From contig NZ_AVFK01000030.1 of NCBI RefSeq assembly GCF_000936425.1, forward strand, positions 1-64,000: 64,000 bases of DNA, read 5' to 3'. The notes below the pieces were generated by a model. That model had not been told where the DNA came from, ran no database searches, and saw only the letters and a list, made by a program, of their open reading frames with translations. Below, piece by piece: positions 36,655-45,630 of the stretch. Numbering within the stretch: the first letter of the stretch is position 1; the number at the start of each line of letters is the position of its first letter. A program made the translations under genes and the position numbers. This stretch comes from Skermanella aerolata KACC 11604. Its GTDB lineage: Bacteria > Pseudomonadota > Alphaproteobacteria > Azospirillales > Azospirillaceae.

Positions 36655-38993
36655 GGTGGCGAAACCTGCTCCAGCATCGCCTCGATCGCGGCCAGCACCT
36701 TTTCGGGCGTGGCCGGGGGATCGATGCGGGGGCACCGCTGGTATCCGGCGACGCTGGCGACCGCGTCGGAGATCGCATGGAGCACCGACATGCCGAGCAT
36801 CAGGGGAGGCTCGCCGACCGCCTTGGAGCGATAGATCGTGTCCTTGCGGTTCGGCGAGTTCTCCAGCAGATGGACGTTGAAGATCTTTGGGCGGTCGCTG
36901 CATGCCGGGATCTTGTAGGTGCTGGGCGCATGGGTGCGGAGGTGGCCGCGCTGGTCCCACCACAGTTCTTCCATGGTCAGCCAGCCCATCCCCTGGACGA
37001 AGCCGCCTTCGACCTGCCCCCGGTCGAGTGCTGGGTTCAGCGACTTGCCGACGTCGTGGAGGATATCGACACGATCGACGCGGTACTCGCCGGTTAATGT
37101 ATCGACGGTGACTTCCGCCGCCGCCGCACCGTAGGAGAAGTAATAGAACGGCTTGCCGCTGCCGGCAGTCCGGTCCCAATGAATCTCCGGCGTCTTGTAG
37201 AAGCCGGTGGAGGAGAGCTGGATGCGGGCCATGTAGGCGGTGCGGACCAGATCGGCGAAGGGGATCTCCTGATTGCCGATGCGGACCCGGTTGGGCAGGA
37301 AGACGACTTGCTCGCGCGGCACTCCCCAGTTCTCCACCGCGAAGCCGATCAGGCGTTCCTTGATGGTGTGGGCCGCGACCTGGGCGGCCTTGCCGTTGAG
37401 GTCGGCGCCGGAGGATGCCGCCGTGGCGGAGGTGTTGGGCACCTTGCCGGTCGTGGTCGCGGTGATCCGGACCTTGTCGATGTCGATCTGGAATTCCTCG
37501 GCGACGACCTGGGCGACCTTGACGTAGAGCCCCTGCCCCATCTCCGTCCCGCCGTGGTTCAGGTGGACGCTGCCGTCGGTGTAGACGTGGACGAGAGCGC
37601 CGGCCTGATTGTACTGGGTGGCGGTGAAGGAGATGCCGAACTTGACTGGCGTCAGGGCGATGCCCTTCCGCAGGTAGCCGCCTTTTGCGTTGTGCTCGCG
37701 GATCGCGGCGCGGCGGGCCTGGTAGTCGCTGCGGGCTTCAAGGTCGGCCACCAGTTCGGGGGCGATGTTGTCCTCGACCGTCTGGTGGTACGGCGTCACG
37801 TCGCGGCCGGCTTCGCCGTAGAAGTTCAGCTTGCGGATCTCCAGCGGGTCTTTGCCGACGGCGTAGGCGATTTCCTCGATGATGCGTTCGGCCGCGACCA
37901 TGCCCTGCGGGCCGCCGAAGCCCCGGAAGGCGGTGTTGGATACGGTGTTGGTCTTCAACGGCAGGGATTGCGCGTGGACCGCCTCGTAGAAGTAGGTGTT
38001 GTCGCAGTGGAACAGAGCGCGGTCGGTGACCGGGCCGGAAAGGTCGGCGGCGAAGCCGCAGCGGGCGGCGAACAGGAAATCGACGCCCTTGATACGGCCC
38101 TCGTCATCGAAGCCGACGCTGTAATCGACCTCGAAGTCGTGGCGCTTGCCGGTGATGACCATGTCGTCGTCGCGGTCGGGGCGCAGCTTGGCGGCGCGAC
38201 CTGTCTTCTTGGCGACCAAGGCCGCCGTTGCGGCGAACAGGTTCGCCTGGGTTTCCTTGCCGCCGAAGGCTCCGCCCATGCGCCGGACTTCGATGGAGAC
38301 GGCGTTGGCGGGGATGCTCAGCACGTGGGCTACGATGTGCTGGACTTCGCTGGGATGCTGGGTCGAGGAATGGACGAGCACTTCGTCGTCCTCGCCGGGG
38401 ACCGCCATGGCGATCTGGCCTTCGAGATAGAAGTGGTCCTGGCCGCCGATGGCAATACGGCCTTCGAGGCGGCGGGGTGCCGAGGCTATCGCTTCGGCGG
38501 CGTCGCCGCGCTTAAGCGTCATCGGCGGGAAGACGACCGTGCCGGTTTCCCGCGCCTTGGCCGTGGTCAGGACGGGGTCGAGATCTTCGTATTCGGCAAC
38601 GGCGAGGCGGGCGGCCCGGCGAGCCTGCTCGCGGGTCTCGGCGGCGACGGCGAACAAGGGCTGGCCGGCGTATTCGATCAGGTCGTCCGCGAACAGCGGT
38701 TCGTCGTGGCGGCCCATGCAGCTCACGTCGTTGGTGCCGGGAATGTCGGCCGATGTCAGCACACGGACGACGCCGGGGGCCGACTTGACCTTGGAGAGGT
38801 CGAGCGACAGCAGCTTGGCGTGCGGACGGTCGCTCAGTCCGAGATAGACGTGGAGCAGTCCCGCGGGTTCGCGGATGTCGTCGATATAGACGGCTTCGCC
38901 GGTGACATGCTTGTGGGCGCTGTCGTGCCGCCGGTCGACATGGACGCCGCCGGTGATGCGCTCCGCCGTCGCGATGGGGGTCGAATCAGGCAT
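36651..38993 (-). CDS. xdhB: xanthine dehydrogenase, molybdopterin-binding subunit
   Basis: 780 residues. The catalytic subunit hydroxylating hypoxanthine to xanthine and urate. Molybdopterin/active-site motifs seen are GGAFGGKE, FRGFGGPQGM, GTEMGQGLY and the catalytic Glu in KAVGEPPLMLG. The N-terminal region GEAVYIDDIREPAGLLHVYLGLSDRPHAKLLSLD is typical. ATG 38993 overlaps the xdhA end by eight bases; a longer frame upstream lies within xdhA and is not used. Confidence 0.96.
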   Translation of the reverse strand: MPDSTPIATAERITGGVHVDRRHDSAHKHVTGEAVYIDDIREPAGLLHVYLGLSDRPHAKLLSLDLSKVKSAPGVVRVLTSADIPGTNDVSCMGRHDEPLFADDLIEYAGQPLFAVAAETREQARRAARLAVAEYEDLDPVLTTAKARETGTVVFPPMTLKRGDAAEAIASAPRRLEGRIAIGGQDHFYLEGQIAMAVPGEDDEVLVHSSTQHPSEVQHIVAHVLSIPANAVSIEVRRMGGAFGGKETQANLFAATAALVAKKTGRAAKLRPDRDDDMVITGKRHDFEVDYSVGFDDEGRIKGVDFLFAARCGFAADLSGPVTDRALFHCDNTYFYEAVHAQSLPLKTNTVSNTAFRGFGGPQGMVAAERIIEEIAYAVGKDPLEIRKLNFYGEAGRDVTPYHQTVEDNIAPELVADLEARSDYQARRAAIREHNAKGGYLRKGIALTPVKFGISFTATQYNQAGALVHVYTDGSVHLNHGGTEMGQGLYVKVAQVVAEEFQIDIDKVRITATTTGKVPNTSATAASSGADLNGKAAQVAAHTIKERLIGFAVENWGVPREQVVFLPNRVRIGNQEIPFADLVRTAYMARIQLSSTGFYKTPEIHWDRTAGSGKPFYYFSYGAAAAEVTVDTLTGEYRVDRVDILHDVGKSLNPALDRGQVEGGFVQGMGWLTMEELWWDQRGHLRTHAPSTYKIPACSDRPKIFNVHLLENSPNRKDTIYRSKAVGEPPLMLGMSVLHAISDAVASVAGYQRCPRIDPPATPEKVLAAIEAMLEQVSPP

Positions 38994-40458
38994 GGACCAG
39001 CCTCCGGTCGCCGACCAGACGCGTGTCCGCGTCGGGATCGGTCGTTTCGACATACATCTTCATCAGCAAATTCGCGGCCACGGTCATGCGGTAGCCGGAA
39101 CTGGCGCGCCAGTCCGTCAGGGGCGTGAAATCGCTGCGGAGAGCGGCCATGGCGTCGCGAACGGTCGCTTCGGTCCATGGGCGGCCGGTCAGGGCCTGCT
39201 CGGCGAGGGGAGCCCGTTTCGGGGTTGCGGCCATGCCGCCGAAGGCGATGCGGGCTTCCGTCACGGTGCCGTTATCCAGCCGGATCGAGAAGGCGGCGCA
39301 GACGGCGGAGATGTCCTGGTCGAAGCGTTTGGTGATCTTGTAGGCACGGAAACGGGCATCGGGTGCCGGTTTAGGCAGGATGACCTTCTCGACGAACTCG
39401 TCCGGGCGGCGGTCCTGCTTGCCGTAGTCGATGAAGAATTCCTCGATCGGCATGCTGCGCCGGCCGGATGCGGAACGAAGGACCAGCGTGGCGCCAATCG
39501 CGATCAGTGCGGGAGGCGAGTCGCCGATCGGGGAGCCGTTGGCGATGTTTCCACCGATGGTCCCGACGTTGCGGACCTGGAGGCCGCCGATGCGCCGGAT
39601 CAGCTCGCCGAAGTCGGGGTAGAGGGCTGATATGGGTGCCTGGATGTCGGTGTAGGTGGCGCCTGCCCCGATCTCCAGCGTGTCGCCGGTGTCGGTGATG
39701 TCGCGGTAGCCCTGGACGCGGCCGGTGTAGATGACGGTGTCGAGGACGCGCTGGAACTTGGTCACCCAGAGGCCGACATCGGTGGCGCCGGAAACGATGC
39801 GGGCTTCAGGGTTCTCGACCAGAAGAGTGGCGAAGGCTTCCAGGGTGGCGGGTGCGTAGAAGACGCGGTTGCCTTCGCCGACGCGGAGGGTTTCGTCGTC
39901 CCGAAGCGCCTTCAGCCCTTCGGCGATGGCGGTGCGGGCGTGGGCGAAACGGTCGCTTGCCGGATCGGCCAACTCGTACATGCGCTGGCTGGCCGCCGCG
40001 ATCGGGGTGTAGCCGGTACAGCGGCACAGGTTGCCGGCAAGGGCATCGTCGATGCCGGCCGGCGTGGGGCTGGGGTCGTTGTGGTAGAGGGCGAACATCG
40101 ACATTACGAAGCCCGGCGTACAGAAGCCGCACTGGGAGCCGTGGCAATCGACCATCGCCTGCTGTACCGGATGCAACTCGCCATCCGCCGTCTTCAGGTG
40201 TTCGACCGTGAGGACTTGGCAGCCGTCCAGGGTGGCCACGAAGCGGATGCAGGCATTTACGGCCTCGTACCGTATGGCGTCGCCGTCCAGCCGTCCGACG
40301 ACGACGGTGCAGGCGCCGCAGTCGCCCTCGGCGCAGCCTTCCTTGGTGCCGGTCTTGCGTTCGGACAGGCGCAGCCAGTCGAGCACCGTCATCGTCGGAT
40401 CGACGTTCCGGATTTCCTTCAGCTCGTCGCCCAGCAGGAATCTCACGCAATCGCGCAT
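38986..40458 (-). CDS. xdhA: xanthine dehydrogenase, FeS/FAD subunit
   Basis: 490 residues. The N-terminal ferredoxin-like domain has EGCAEGDCGACTVVV, and the second 2Fe-2S helical domain has QCGFCTPGFVMS and GNLCRCTGYTPI. The FAD domain (about 195-365) includes VSGATDVGLWVTK and IGGNIANGSPIGDSPPALIAIGA. Electrons pass from XdhB through both FeS clusters and FAD to NAD+. First gene of the minus-strand run xdhA-xdhB-xdhC-ABC transporter, or second if uraH, 21 bases upstream, is included. Confidence 0.96.
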   Translation of the reverse strand: MRDCVRFLLGDELKEIRNVDPTMTVLDWLRLSERKTGTKEGCAEGDCGACTVVVGRLDGDAIRYEAVNACIRFVATLDGCQVLTVEHLKTADGELHPVQQAMVDCHGSQCGFCTPGFVMSMFALYHNDPSPTPAGIDDALAGNLCRCTGYTPIAAASQRMYELADPASDRFAHARTAIAEGLKALRDDETLRVGEGNRVFYAPATLEAFATLLVENPEARIVSGATDVGLWVTKFQRVLDTVIYTGRVQGYRDITDTGDTLEIGAGATYTDIQAPISALYPDFGELIRRIGGLQVRNVGTIGGNIANGSPIGDSPPALIAIGATLVLRSASGRRSMPIEEFFIDYGKQDRRPDEFVEKVILPKPAPDARFRAYKITKRFDQDISAVCAAFSIRLDNGTVTEARIAFGGMAATPKRAPLAEQALTGRPWTEATVRDAMAALRSDFTPLTDWRASSGYRMTVAANLLMKMYVETTDPDADTRLVGDRRLVHA

Positions 40459-40479
40459 GGGTGCGGTTCTCCTCAGCGT

Positions 40480-40863
40480 TCAGCTACCGCGATAAGTCGA
40501 ATAGGCGAAGGGGCTTACCAGCAGCGGCACATGGTAGTGCTGGCTTGCATTGGACAGGCCAAAGCGGAGCGGGATGCGGTCGAGGAACGGCGGCTCTTCC
40601 AGGGAGACGCCGGCTTCGCGGAAATAGGCGGCCACGTCGAACACCAGTTCATAGACACCGGGGACCATCGCGGCGCCGGACAGCAGCGGCGCGTCGCATC
40701 GGCCGTCTGAGTTGGTCCTGGTGGTCAGGACGAGTTCTCGGTCGTCGCCGGTGATTCGGAACAGGGCTACGGAAAGACCTGCCGCAGGCTTGCCGTGCAT
40801 GGTATCGAGGACGTGGGTGGTGAGCCGCCCCGTGGATTCCGTGCTATTGGCCGTCGTCCCCAT
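40480..40863 (-). CDS. uraH: 5-hydroxyisourate hydrolase
   Basis: 127-residue transthyretin-related protein that hydrolyses 5-hydroxyisourate to OHCU. It has the N-terminal motif [20 protein letters not shown] and the C-terminal [19 protein letters not shown], including the catalytic His residues and the YRGS end diagnostic of the enzyme rather than of transthyretin. It probably leads the xdhABC transcript and is divergent from the gene for the next enzyme, UraD. Confidence 0.95.
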   Translation of the reverse strand: MGTTANSTESTGRLTTHVLDTMHGKPAAGLSVALFRITGDDRELVLTTRTNSDGRCDAPLLSGAAMVPGVYELVFDVAAYFREAGVSLEEPPFLDRIPLRFGLSNASQHYHVPLLVSPFAYSTYRGS

Positions 40864-40917
40864 CTGTCTCTCCTTGCCTGTCTTCGTTTCCGCTTGTTAT
40901 CGCTTTGCGGAGTTTTC

Positions 40918-40936
40918 TTAGTAAATGTTTCACTAA
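40918..40936. promoter_or_regulatory. candidate operator between uraH and uraD
   Basis: TTAGTAAATGTTTCACTAA is a 19-base near-palindrome (seven of nine pairs match) in the gap between the divergent uraH and uraD-fusion genes. Read on the other strand it shares GTGAAACATTTACT with ATGAAACGTTAACT at 42863-42876, before marR. A common regulator of the purine genes is possible. Confidence 0.45.
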
Positions 40937-41052
40937 TCTGCCCAGGCCGTCGATACGGCACGGCCGGAAAGACTTTCAAAACTTTCGCAAAGGTCCAAAC
41001 TCCGTCCGGGACGGTAGCTTTACCCATGGATGCTATTGGTGGAAGGGTGCAA

Positions 41053-42819
41053 ATGTCTCCGGATAATTCGAAAAATCTGGCCCGCGATCTTAACGCCGAT
41101 GGCTTCATTGCCCGTTTCGGAGGCGTTTTCGAACATTCGCCCTGGATCGCGGAGGCTGCACTTGCCGCCGATCCCGGTCTGCTGCATGCCGACGTCGGCA
41201 GACTTCATGCCGCCATGGCATCAGTGCTCAGGGCTGCTGGGCCGGAGCGACAGTTGGTCGTCCTGCGAGCCCATCCGGACTTGGCCGGAAAGCTGGCGCT
41301 GGCGGGCGAGCTGACCGCCGATAGTTCGGCGGAGCAGGCGGGAGCGGGCCTCGACCGCTGCACGGCAGAGGAGTTCGCCCGCTTCCAGGAACTGAACGAC
41401 CATTACCAGTCGAAGTTCGGCTTCCCCTTCATCATCGCGGTGCGCGGACTGGACCGGCACGACATCCTGCGCGCTTTCGAGAAGCGGGTCGGCAATACGC
41501 CGGAGCAGGAGTTCCAGACGGCCTTGGGGCAGGTCGAGCGGATAGCGCTGCTTCGGCTTTATCAGATAACAGGGCAGCCTCAGCACGATCTGGGCCAAGC
41601 GCTGATGGACCGGCTGGAGGAGTTCGCCACCTTCACGGCCGAACCCGGCATGCTGACGCGGCTGTTCCTGACGAAGGAACACAAGGCGGCGGCGGAGCGG
41701 CTGATCGCCTGGATGGGTGAGGCCGGCATGACCGGCAGGATCGACGCCGCCGGAAACGTGGTCGGGCGCTACGAGGGAGACCAGCCGGGGCTGCCTGCCC
41801 TGCTGATCGGCTCCCACATCGATACTGTCCGCAATGCGGGCAAATACGACGGCAACTTCGGCGTGCTGGCTGGTGTTGCGGCGGTGGCCGAGTTGAACCG
41901 GCGCGCCGAGCGGCTGCCGTTCGCCATCGAAGTGATCGGCTTTGGCGACGAGGAGGGCGTGCGCTTTCCGGTGACGCTGACCGGCAGCCGCGCCATCGCC
42001 GGCACCTTCGACGGCGCGGCGCTAGGCGTGGCGGATGCCGACGGGATCGGGTACGTGGAGGCTTTGCGTGCGTTCGGCGGCGACCCCGACGCCATCGCCT
42101 CCGCCGCGCGGCGGCCCGACGAGGTGCTGGCCTATGTCGAGGTCCATATCGAGCAGGGGCCGGTGCTGGAGGCGGAGGATCTGGGTGTCGGCGTCGTCAC
42201 CGGCATCAACGGGGCGTCGCGCTTCATCGTGCGGGTCGGCGGCACCGCGAACCATGCGGGCACGGTCCCGATGAAGCTCCGGCGCGACGCGCTGGCGGGC
42301 GCTGCGGAAATGGTGCTGGCGGTCGAGCGCCGGGGGCTGGAGGGGACCGACTTGGTCGCCACCGTCGGCAGGATCGAAGCGCTGCCCGGAGCTGTCAACG
42401 TGATCCCTGGCGGCGCCGTGTTCACAATAGACCTTCGCTCACCGGACGACACCGTGCGGCGTGCCGCTTCGGCGGCTGTACTGGGCGATATCGAGGCCAT
42501 CGCCGGGCGGCGCGGGCTGGCGATAGAGGTCGAGCAGTCCCACGATGCTCCGGCGACGCTGTGCGCGCCCGGCTTGATAGCACAACTGTCGGAGGCGGTC
42601 GGCCGCTGCGGCGTGCAGCCTCGGAAGCTGCCGAGCGGCGCTGGGCACGACGCCATGGCGGTGGCGGCCCTGTGCTCTGTCGGCATGCTGTTCACCCGCT
42701 GCGGCGAAGGCATCAGCCACAATCCGGCGGAATCGATCACGGTGGAGGATGCCGACTTGTCGATGCGGGTGCTGCTGGACTTTATCCGGCACTTCGACCC
42801 GGCGGCACTCGGCCATTAG
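41053..42819 (+). CDS. fused OHCU decarboxylase/allantoate amidohydrolase
   Basis: 588 residues with two enzymes. Residues about 5-165 are UraD (LRAHPDLAGKLALAGELTADS with the catalytic His, KFGFPFIIAVRG), which makes S-allantoin. Residues about 175-588 are a zinc amidohydrolase of the allantoate/hydantoinase M20 type, with ligands in GSHIDTV, KYDGNFG, DEEGVRF, HIEQGP and GISHNP. Both active sites look intact. ATG 41053 has GGAAGGG at good distance; ATG 41026 is an alternative. The domains catalyse non-consecutive steps, since allantoinase acts between them. Confidence 0.9.
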   Translation: MSPDNSKNLARDLNADGFIARFGGVFEHSPWIAEAALAADPGLLHADVGRLHAAMASVLRAAGPERQLVVLRAHPDLAGKLALAGELTADSSAEQAGAGLDRCTAEEFARFQELNDHYQSKFGFPFIIAVRGLDRHDILRAFEKRVGNTPEQEFQTALGQVERIALLRLYQITGQPQHDLGQALMDRLEEFATFTAEPGMLTRLFLTKEHKAAAERLIAWMGEAGMTGRIDAAGNVVGRYEGDQPGLPALLIGSHIDTVRNAGKYDGNFGVLAGVAAVAELNRRAERLPFAIEVIGFGDEEGVRFPVTLTGSRAIAGTFDGAALGVADADGIGYVEALRAFGGDPDAIASAARRPDEVLAYVEVHIEQGPVLEAEDLGVGVVTGINGASRFIVRVGGTANHAGTVPMKLRRDALAGAAEMVLAVERRGLEGTDLVATVGRIEALPGAVNVIPGGAVFTIDLRSPDDTVRRAASAAVLGDIEAIAGRRGLAIEVEQSHDAPATLCAPGLIAQLSEAVGRCGVQPRKLPSGAGHDAMAVAALCSVGMLFTRCGEGISHNPAESITVEDADLSMRVLLDFIRHFDPAALGH

Positions 42820-42855
42820 TTTCATTCGTAATTTGCAGGGCAGTGTTACGACAAG

Positions 42856-42890
42856 CGCGTTCATGAAACGTTAACTGTACCTTGAACGCG
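42856..42890. promoter_or_regulatory. inverted repeat after the UraD fusion gene
   Basis: 8-bp arms CGCGTTCA / TGAACGCG with a 19-base loop, between the fusion gene and marR. The loop contains the TGAAACGTTAACT motif shared with the uraH-uraD gap. It could be a weak terminator or an operator. Confidence 0.35.
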
Positions 42891-42907
42891 CAGGGATGGC
42901 AGCGACA

Positions 42908-42923
42908 TATTAGCATCCTAATA
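42908..42923. promoter_or_regulatory. MarR-type palindromic operator
   Basis: Perfect 16-base palindrome TATTAG CATC CTAATA, 24 bases before the marR start. Position and AT-rich symmetry are typical of MarR autoregulatory sites. Confidence 0.6.
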
Positions 42924-42946
42924 ATAAGCTTGCTTGGTACACTGTC

Positions 42947-43417
42947 ATGGACACGAATTCCGCCGCCCTCAGGGCGGCTTTCGGTTTCCGGCTGGCGCGG
43001 ATCGCGCGCCGCTGGCGCCGCGAGATCGACGAGGGCTTAAAGCCCTACGGCCTTACCGAGGCCACCTGGATGCCCCTGCTCCACCTGTCGCATATGGGAA
43101 AACAGGCGCGGCAAAAGGATCTGGCGCGATCGCTCGACATCGAGGGATCGTCGCTGGTCCGGCTGCTCGACGCCCTTGAAGCTTCCGGTCTGGTCGAGCG
43201 GTTCGACCACGAGACCGACCGGCGTTCGAAGGTGGTGCGGCTGACGGAACGGGGACTGGACGTGCTGGACGGCGTCAACGGGGTGGCGAGCGCCATCCGG
43301 CGGCGCCTGCTGCTCGGCGTGCTCGACGACGAGGTGGTGTCGGCGTTGCGCACCTTCGACCGCATCGAGCAGAGCTTCCAGATTGACGAGCCCGCCGAAG
43401 AGCGGATCGAAGCCTAA
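42947..43417 (+). CDS. MarR-family transcriptional regulator
   Basis: 156 residues. The winged-helix core has QKDLARSLDIEGSSLVRLLDALEASGLVERFDHETDRRSKVVRLTERG, a typical MarR recognition helix and wing. It precedes the FUSC/DUF1656/HlyD efflux genes by 12 bases, so it probably represses its own pump operon through the palindrome upstream, with release by an aromatic acid. Confidence 0.93.
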   Translation: MDTNSAALRAAFGFRLARIARRWRREIDEGLKPYGLTEATWMPLLHLSHMGKQARQKDLARSLDIEGSSLVRLLDALEASGLVERFDHETDRRSKVVRLTERGLDVLDGVNGVASAIRRRLLLGVLDDEVVSALRTFDRIEQSFQIDEPAEERIEA

Positions 43418-43429
43418 CGGCCGGCCTTG

Positions 43430-45415
43430 ATGTTCCTGTTCGATATCCGCAACCTGACCTTCGCGGTCAAGGCGTTCGGCGCATCGATGATCGCGCTGTA
43501 CATCGCCTTCGCGCTCGACCTGCCGCACCCGTCATGGTCGATGCTGACCGTGTTCATCGTGGCGCAGCCGCTGGCGGGCATGGTGCAGTCGAAGGCGGCC
43601 TACCGCGTCATGGGCACCATCGCCGGCTCGGTCTTCGCGGTGTTCGCGACGACCACTTTCGCCGGATCGCCGGAACTCCTGACGCTGGCCCTGGCGGTCT
43701 GGGCCGGGGTCTGCGTCTACGCGACCGTGCTGGACCGGACGCCGCGCAGCTATTCCTTCATGCTGGCGGGCTACACGGCGGGGATCATCGCGTTTCCGGT
43801 CGTGGATACTCCCGGCATCATCTTCGATACGGCGGTGGCGCGGTGCCAGGAAATCATCCTGGGCATCCTGGTCATGGTGGTGGTCAGTCAGGTGGTGTTC
43901 CCACAGCGGGTCGGCGGCATGCTGATGGGGCGGCTGACGGCATGGCTGGAAGACGCGCGCCGCTGGACCAGGGACGTGGTGACGGAACGGACCGCCGGGC
44001 CAGAACGGGAAGCGGACCGCCACCGCCTGATCGTCAACGCCGCGGCACTGGACGGCTTGCGGGTCCATGCCAGCTACGACACGCCGGAACTGCGCGCGGC
44101 GGAGGCGGGCGTGCGCCGGCTTCAGCGGCTGCTGCAAATGCTGCTGTCGAACGTCGTTTCGGTACAGGACAGGCTGGGGACCCTGCGGCGCGACCGGCCG
44201 GATCTTCATGACGCGATAAACCCCTTGCTGACGGCCATCGCAGATTGGTTCGACGAGCCGGCGGACGGCAAGGCGGCGCTGCTGGAACGGCTGGCAGCGG
44301 CCGAGCCATCCGACGAAGCCATCCGGAACGACCCCGACGCCCTGCTGATGCGTTCGCTCTGCGCCCGCCTGCGCGACCTTGTCCTGTATTGGGACGAGAT
44401 CGTCGGGCTTCACGCCGCGATCGGACGCGGCGAGCGGATCAGCGTGCGGGAGGAGCCGCCGTCGCTCCACCGCGACCACTTCATGGCCGCATTGTCGGGT
44501 GCATCCGCCACGGTCGCGGTCCTGCTGTGCACCGGGTTCTGGATCGCCAGCGGGTGGTCGCACGGCTATCTCGCCGCGATGATGGCCGCCGTGGGATGCA
44601 GCCTGTTCGCGACCCTGGACGAACCGGCGCGAGCGACGGCCAAGTTCCTGAACCTGTCGATCGTCGCCATGATGATCGCGAGCGGCTACCTGCTGTTCGT
44701 GCTGCCGGGCGTCAACAGCTTTCCGCTGCTGGTGGCGGCCCTGGTGCCGGTCTTCATTCCGCTGGCCGCCGCGATGGCGTCGCCGCTTCACTTCCCCGTG
44801 GCCCTGCCCGTCCTGATCACAACCGCCGCGACGCTGGCGCTCCAGAACAGCTACCAGATCGACTTCGCCGACTTCCTCAACGGCGGGATCGCCCAGGTGA
44901 TCGGGCTGGGAACCGCCGTGGTGGTTCTGACGCTCATGCGGTCGCTGGGAGCGGACTGGACGGTCCAGCGGCTGATGGACGCGATCCGGAGCGATCTGGC
45001 GAGACTGGCCGCCGGGGACTCCCGGCTGGACCGCCGGCGCTTCGAAGGGCGGATGTACGACCGCCTGGGCGGTCTGGTGCCCCGCCTTGCGCTGACTTCG
45101 GACCGGCCGGAACGCCGGAACCTGCTGCGCGACGCGTTGGCGGGACTGCGGATCGGGCTGAACCTCCTGGCGATCCGGCGCGACCGCGACATGCTGCCGG
45201 CATCGGAGCGCGAAACGGTAGACACGGTGCTGGCGGCACTCCGGCGCTATTTCGGCGGTGCGGGCGGAGGCAGCGATATCGACGAGTTGCGGCGAGTGCT
45301 GGACGACGCGACCGCACGGCTTTCAGCGCCCGAGACCGGCCCTGCCGGGACCGAAGTACTCCTGTCGTTGTTCGGCATACGCCACGCGCTGTTCCATATC
45401 CAACGGACGTCCTGA
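43430..45415 (+). CDS. FUSC-family aromatic acid efflux protein (AaeB-like)
   Basis: 661-residue inner-membrane transporter with two groups of membrane helices: about 10-170 (FGASMIALYIAFALDLPHPSWSMLTVFIVAQPLAGMVQSKAAYRVMGTIAGSVFAV) and about 350-520. A cytoplasmic region separates them and a cytoplasmic tail follows. PSW..LTVFIV..P..G....A..R..GT..G is the FUSC family signature. ATG 43430 follows TTG 43427. With the next two genes it forms an AaeXAB-type tripartite pump. Confidence 0.92.
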   Translation: MFLFDIRNLTFAVKAFGASMIALYIAFALDLPHPSWSMLTVFIVAQPLAGMVQSKAAYRVMGTIAGSVFAVFATTTFAGSPELLTLALAVWAGVCVYATVLDRTPRSYSFMLAGYTAGIIAFPVVDTPGIIFDTAVARCQEIILGILVMVVVSQVVFPQRVGGMLMGRLTAWLEDARRWTRDVVTERTAGPEREADRHRLIVNAAALDGLRVHASYDTPELRAAEAGVRRLQRLLQMLLSNVVSVQDRLGTLRRDRPDLHDAINPLLTAIADWFDEPADGKAALLERLAAAEPSDEAIRNDPDALLMRSLCARLRDLVLYWDEIVGLHAAIGRGERISVREEPPSLHRDHFMAALSGASATVAVLLCTGFWIASGWSHGYLAAMMAAVGCSLFATLDEPARATAKFLNLSIVAMMIASGYLLFVLPGVNSFPLLVAALVPVFIPLAAAMASPLHFPVALPVLITTAATLALQNSYQIDFADFLNGGIAQVIGLGTAVVVLTLMRSLGADWTVQRLMDAIRSDLARLAAGDSRLDRRRFEGRMYDRLGGLVPRLALTSDRPERRNLLRDALAGLRIGLNLLAIRRDRDMLPASERETVDTVLAALRRYFGGAGGGSDIDELRRVLDDATARLSAPETGPAGTEVLLSLFGIRHALFHIQRTS

Positions 45416-45416
45416 G

Positions 45417-45626
45417 ATGAAGGAACTCGACATAGCCGGCGTTTACATCACGCCGATCCTCGGCTGGGCGATCGTAGCCCTGGTCGTTTGGACGGTGCTG
45501 CGGCGCCTGATCGACAAGGCGGGCCTGGCGCGCTGGATCTGGCATCGCGGACTTTTCGACGCGGCGCTGTTCATCATCGTCCTGGGCGGCGTCGTCGCGG
45601 TGGCCGGCCGGCTTACGGAATTATAG
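45417..45626 (+). CDS. DUF1656 small membrane protein (AaeX-like)
   Basis: 69 residues with two hydrophobic helices (YITPILGWAIVALVVWTVLRRL and LFDAALFIIVLGGVVAVAG) and the DUF1656 start EL.I.GVYI.P. It lies between the FUSC transporter and the HlyD fusion protein, exactly as AaeX does in E. coli; its precise role in the pump is not known. Confidence 0.92.
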   Translation: MKELDIAGVYITPILGWAIVALVVWTVLRRLIDKAGLARWIWHRGLFDAALFIIVLGGVVAVAGRLTEL

Positions 45627-45630
45627 GATC

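Noticed and set aside
37179-39128. 649-codon plus-strand open frame
   Set aside because: Antisense to the well-supported xdhB gene.
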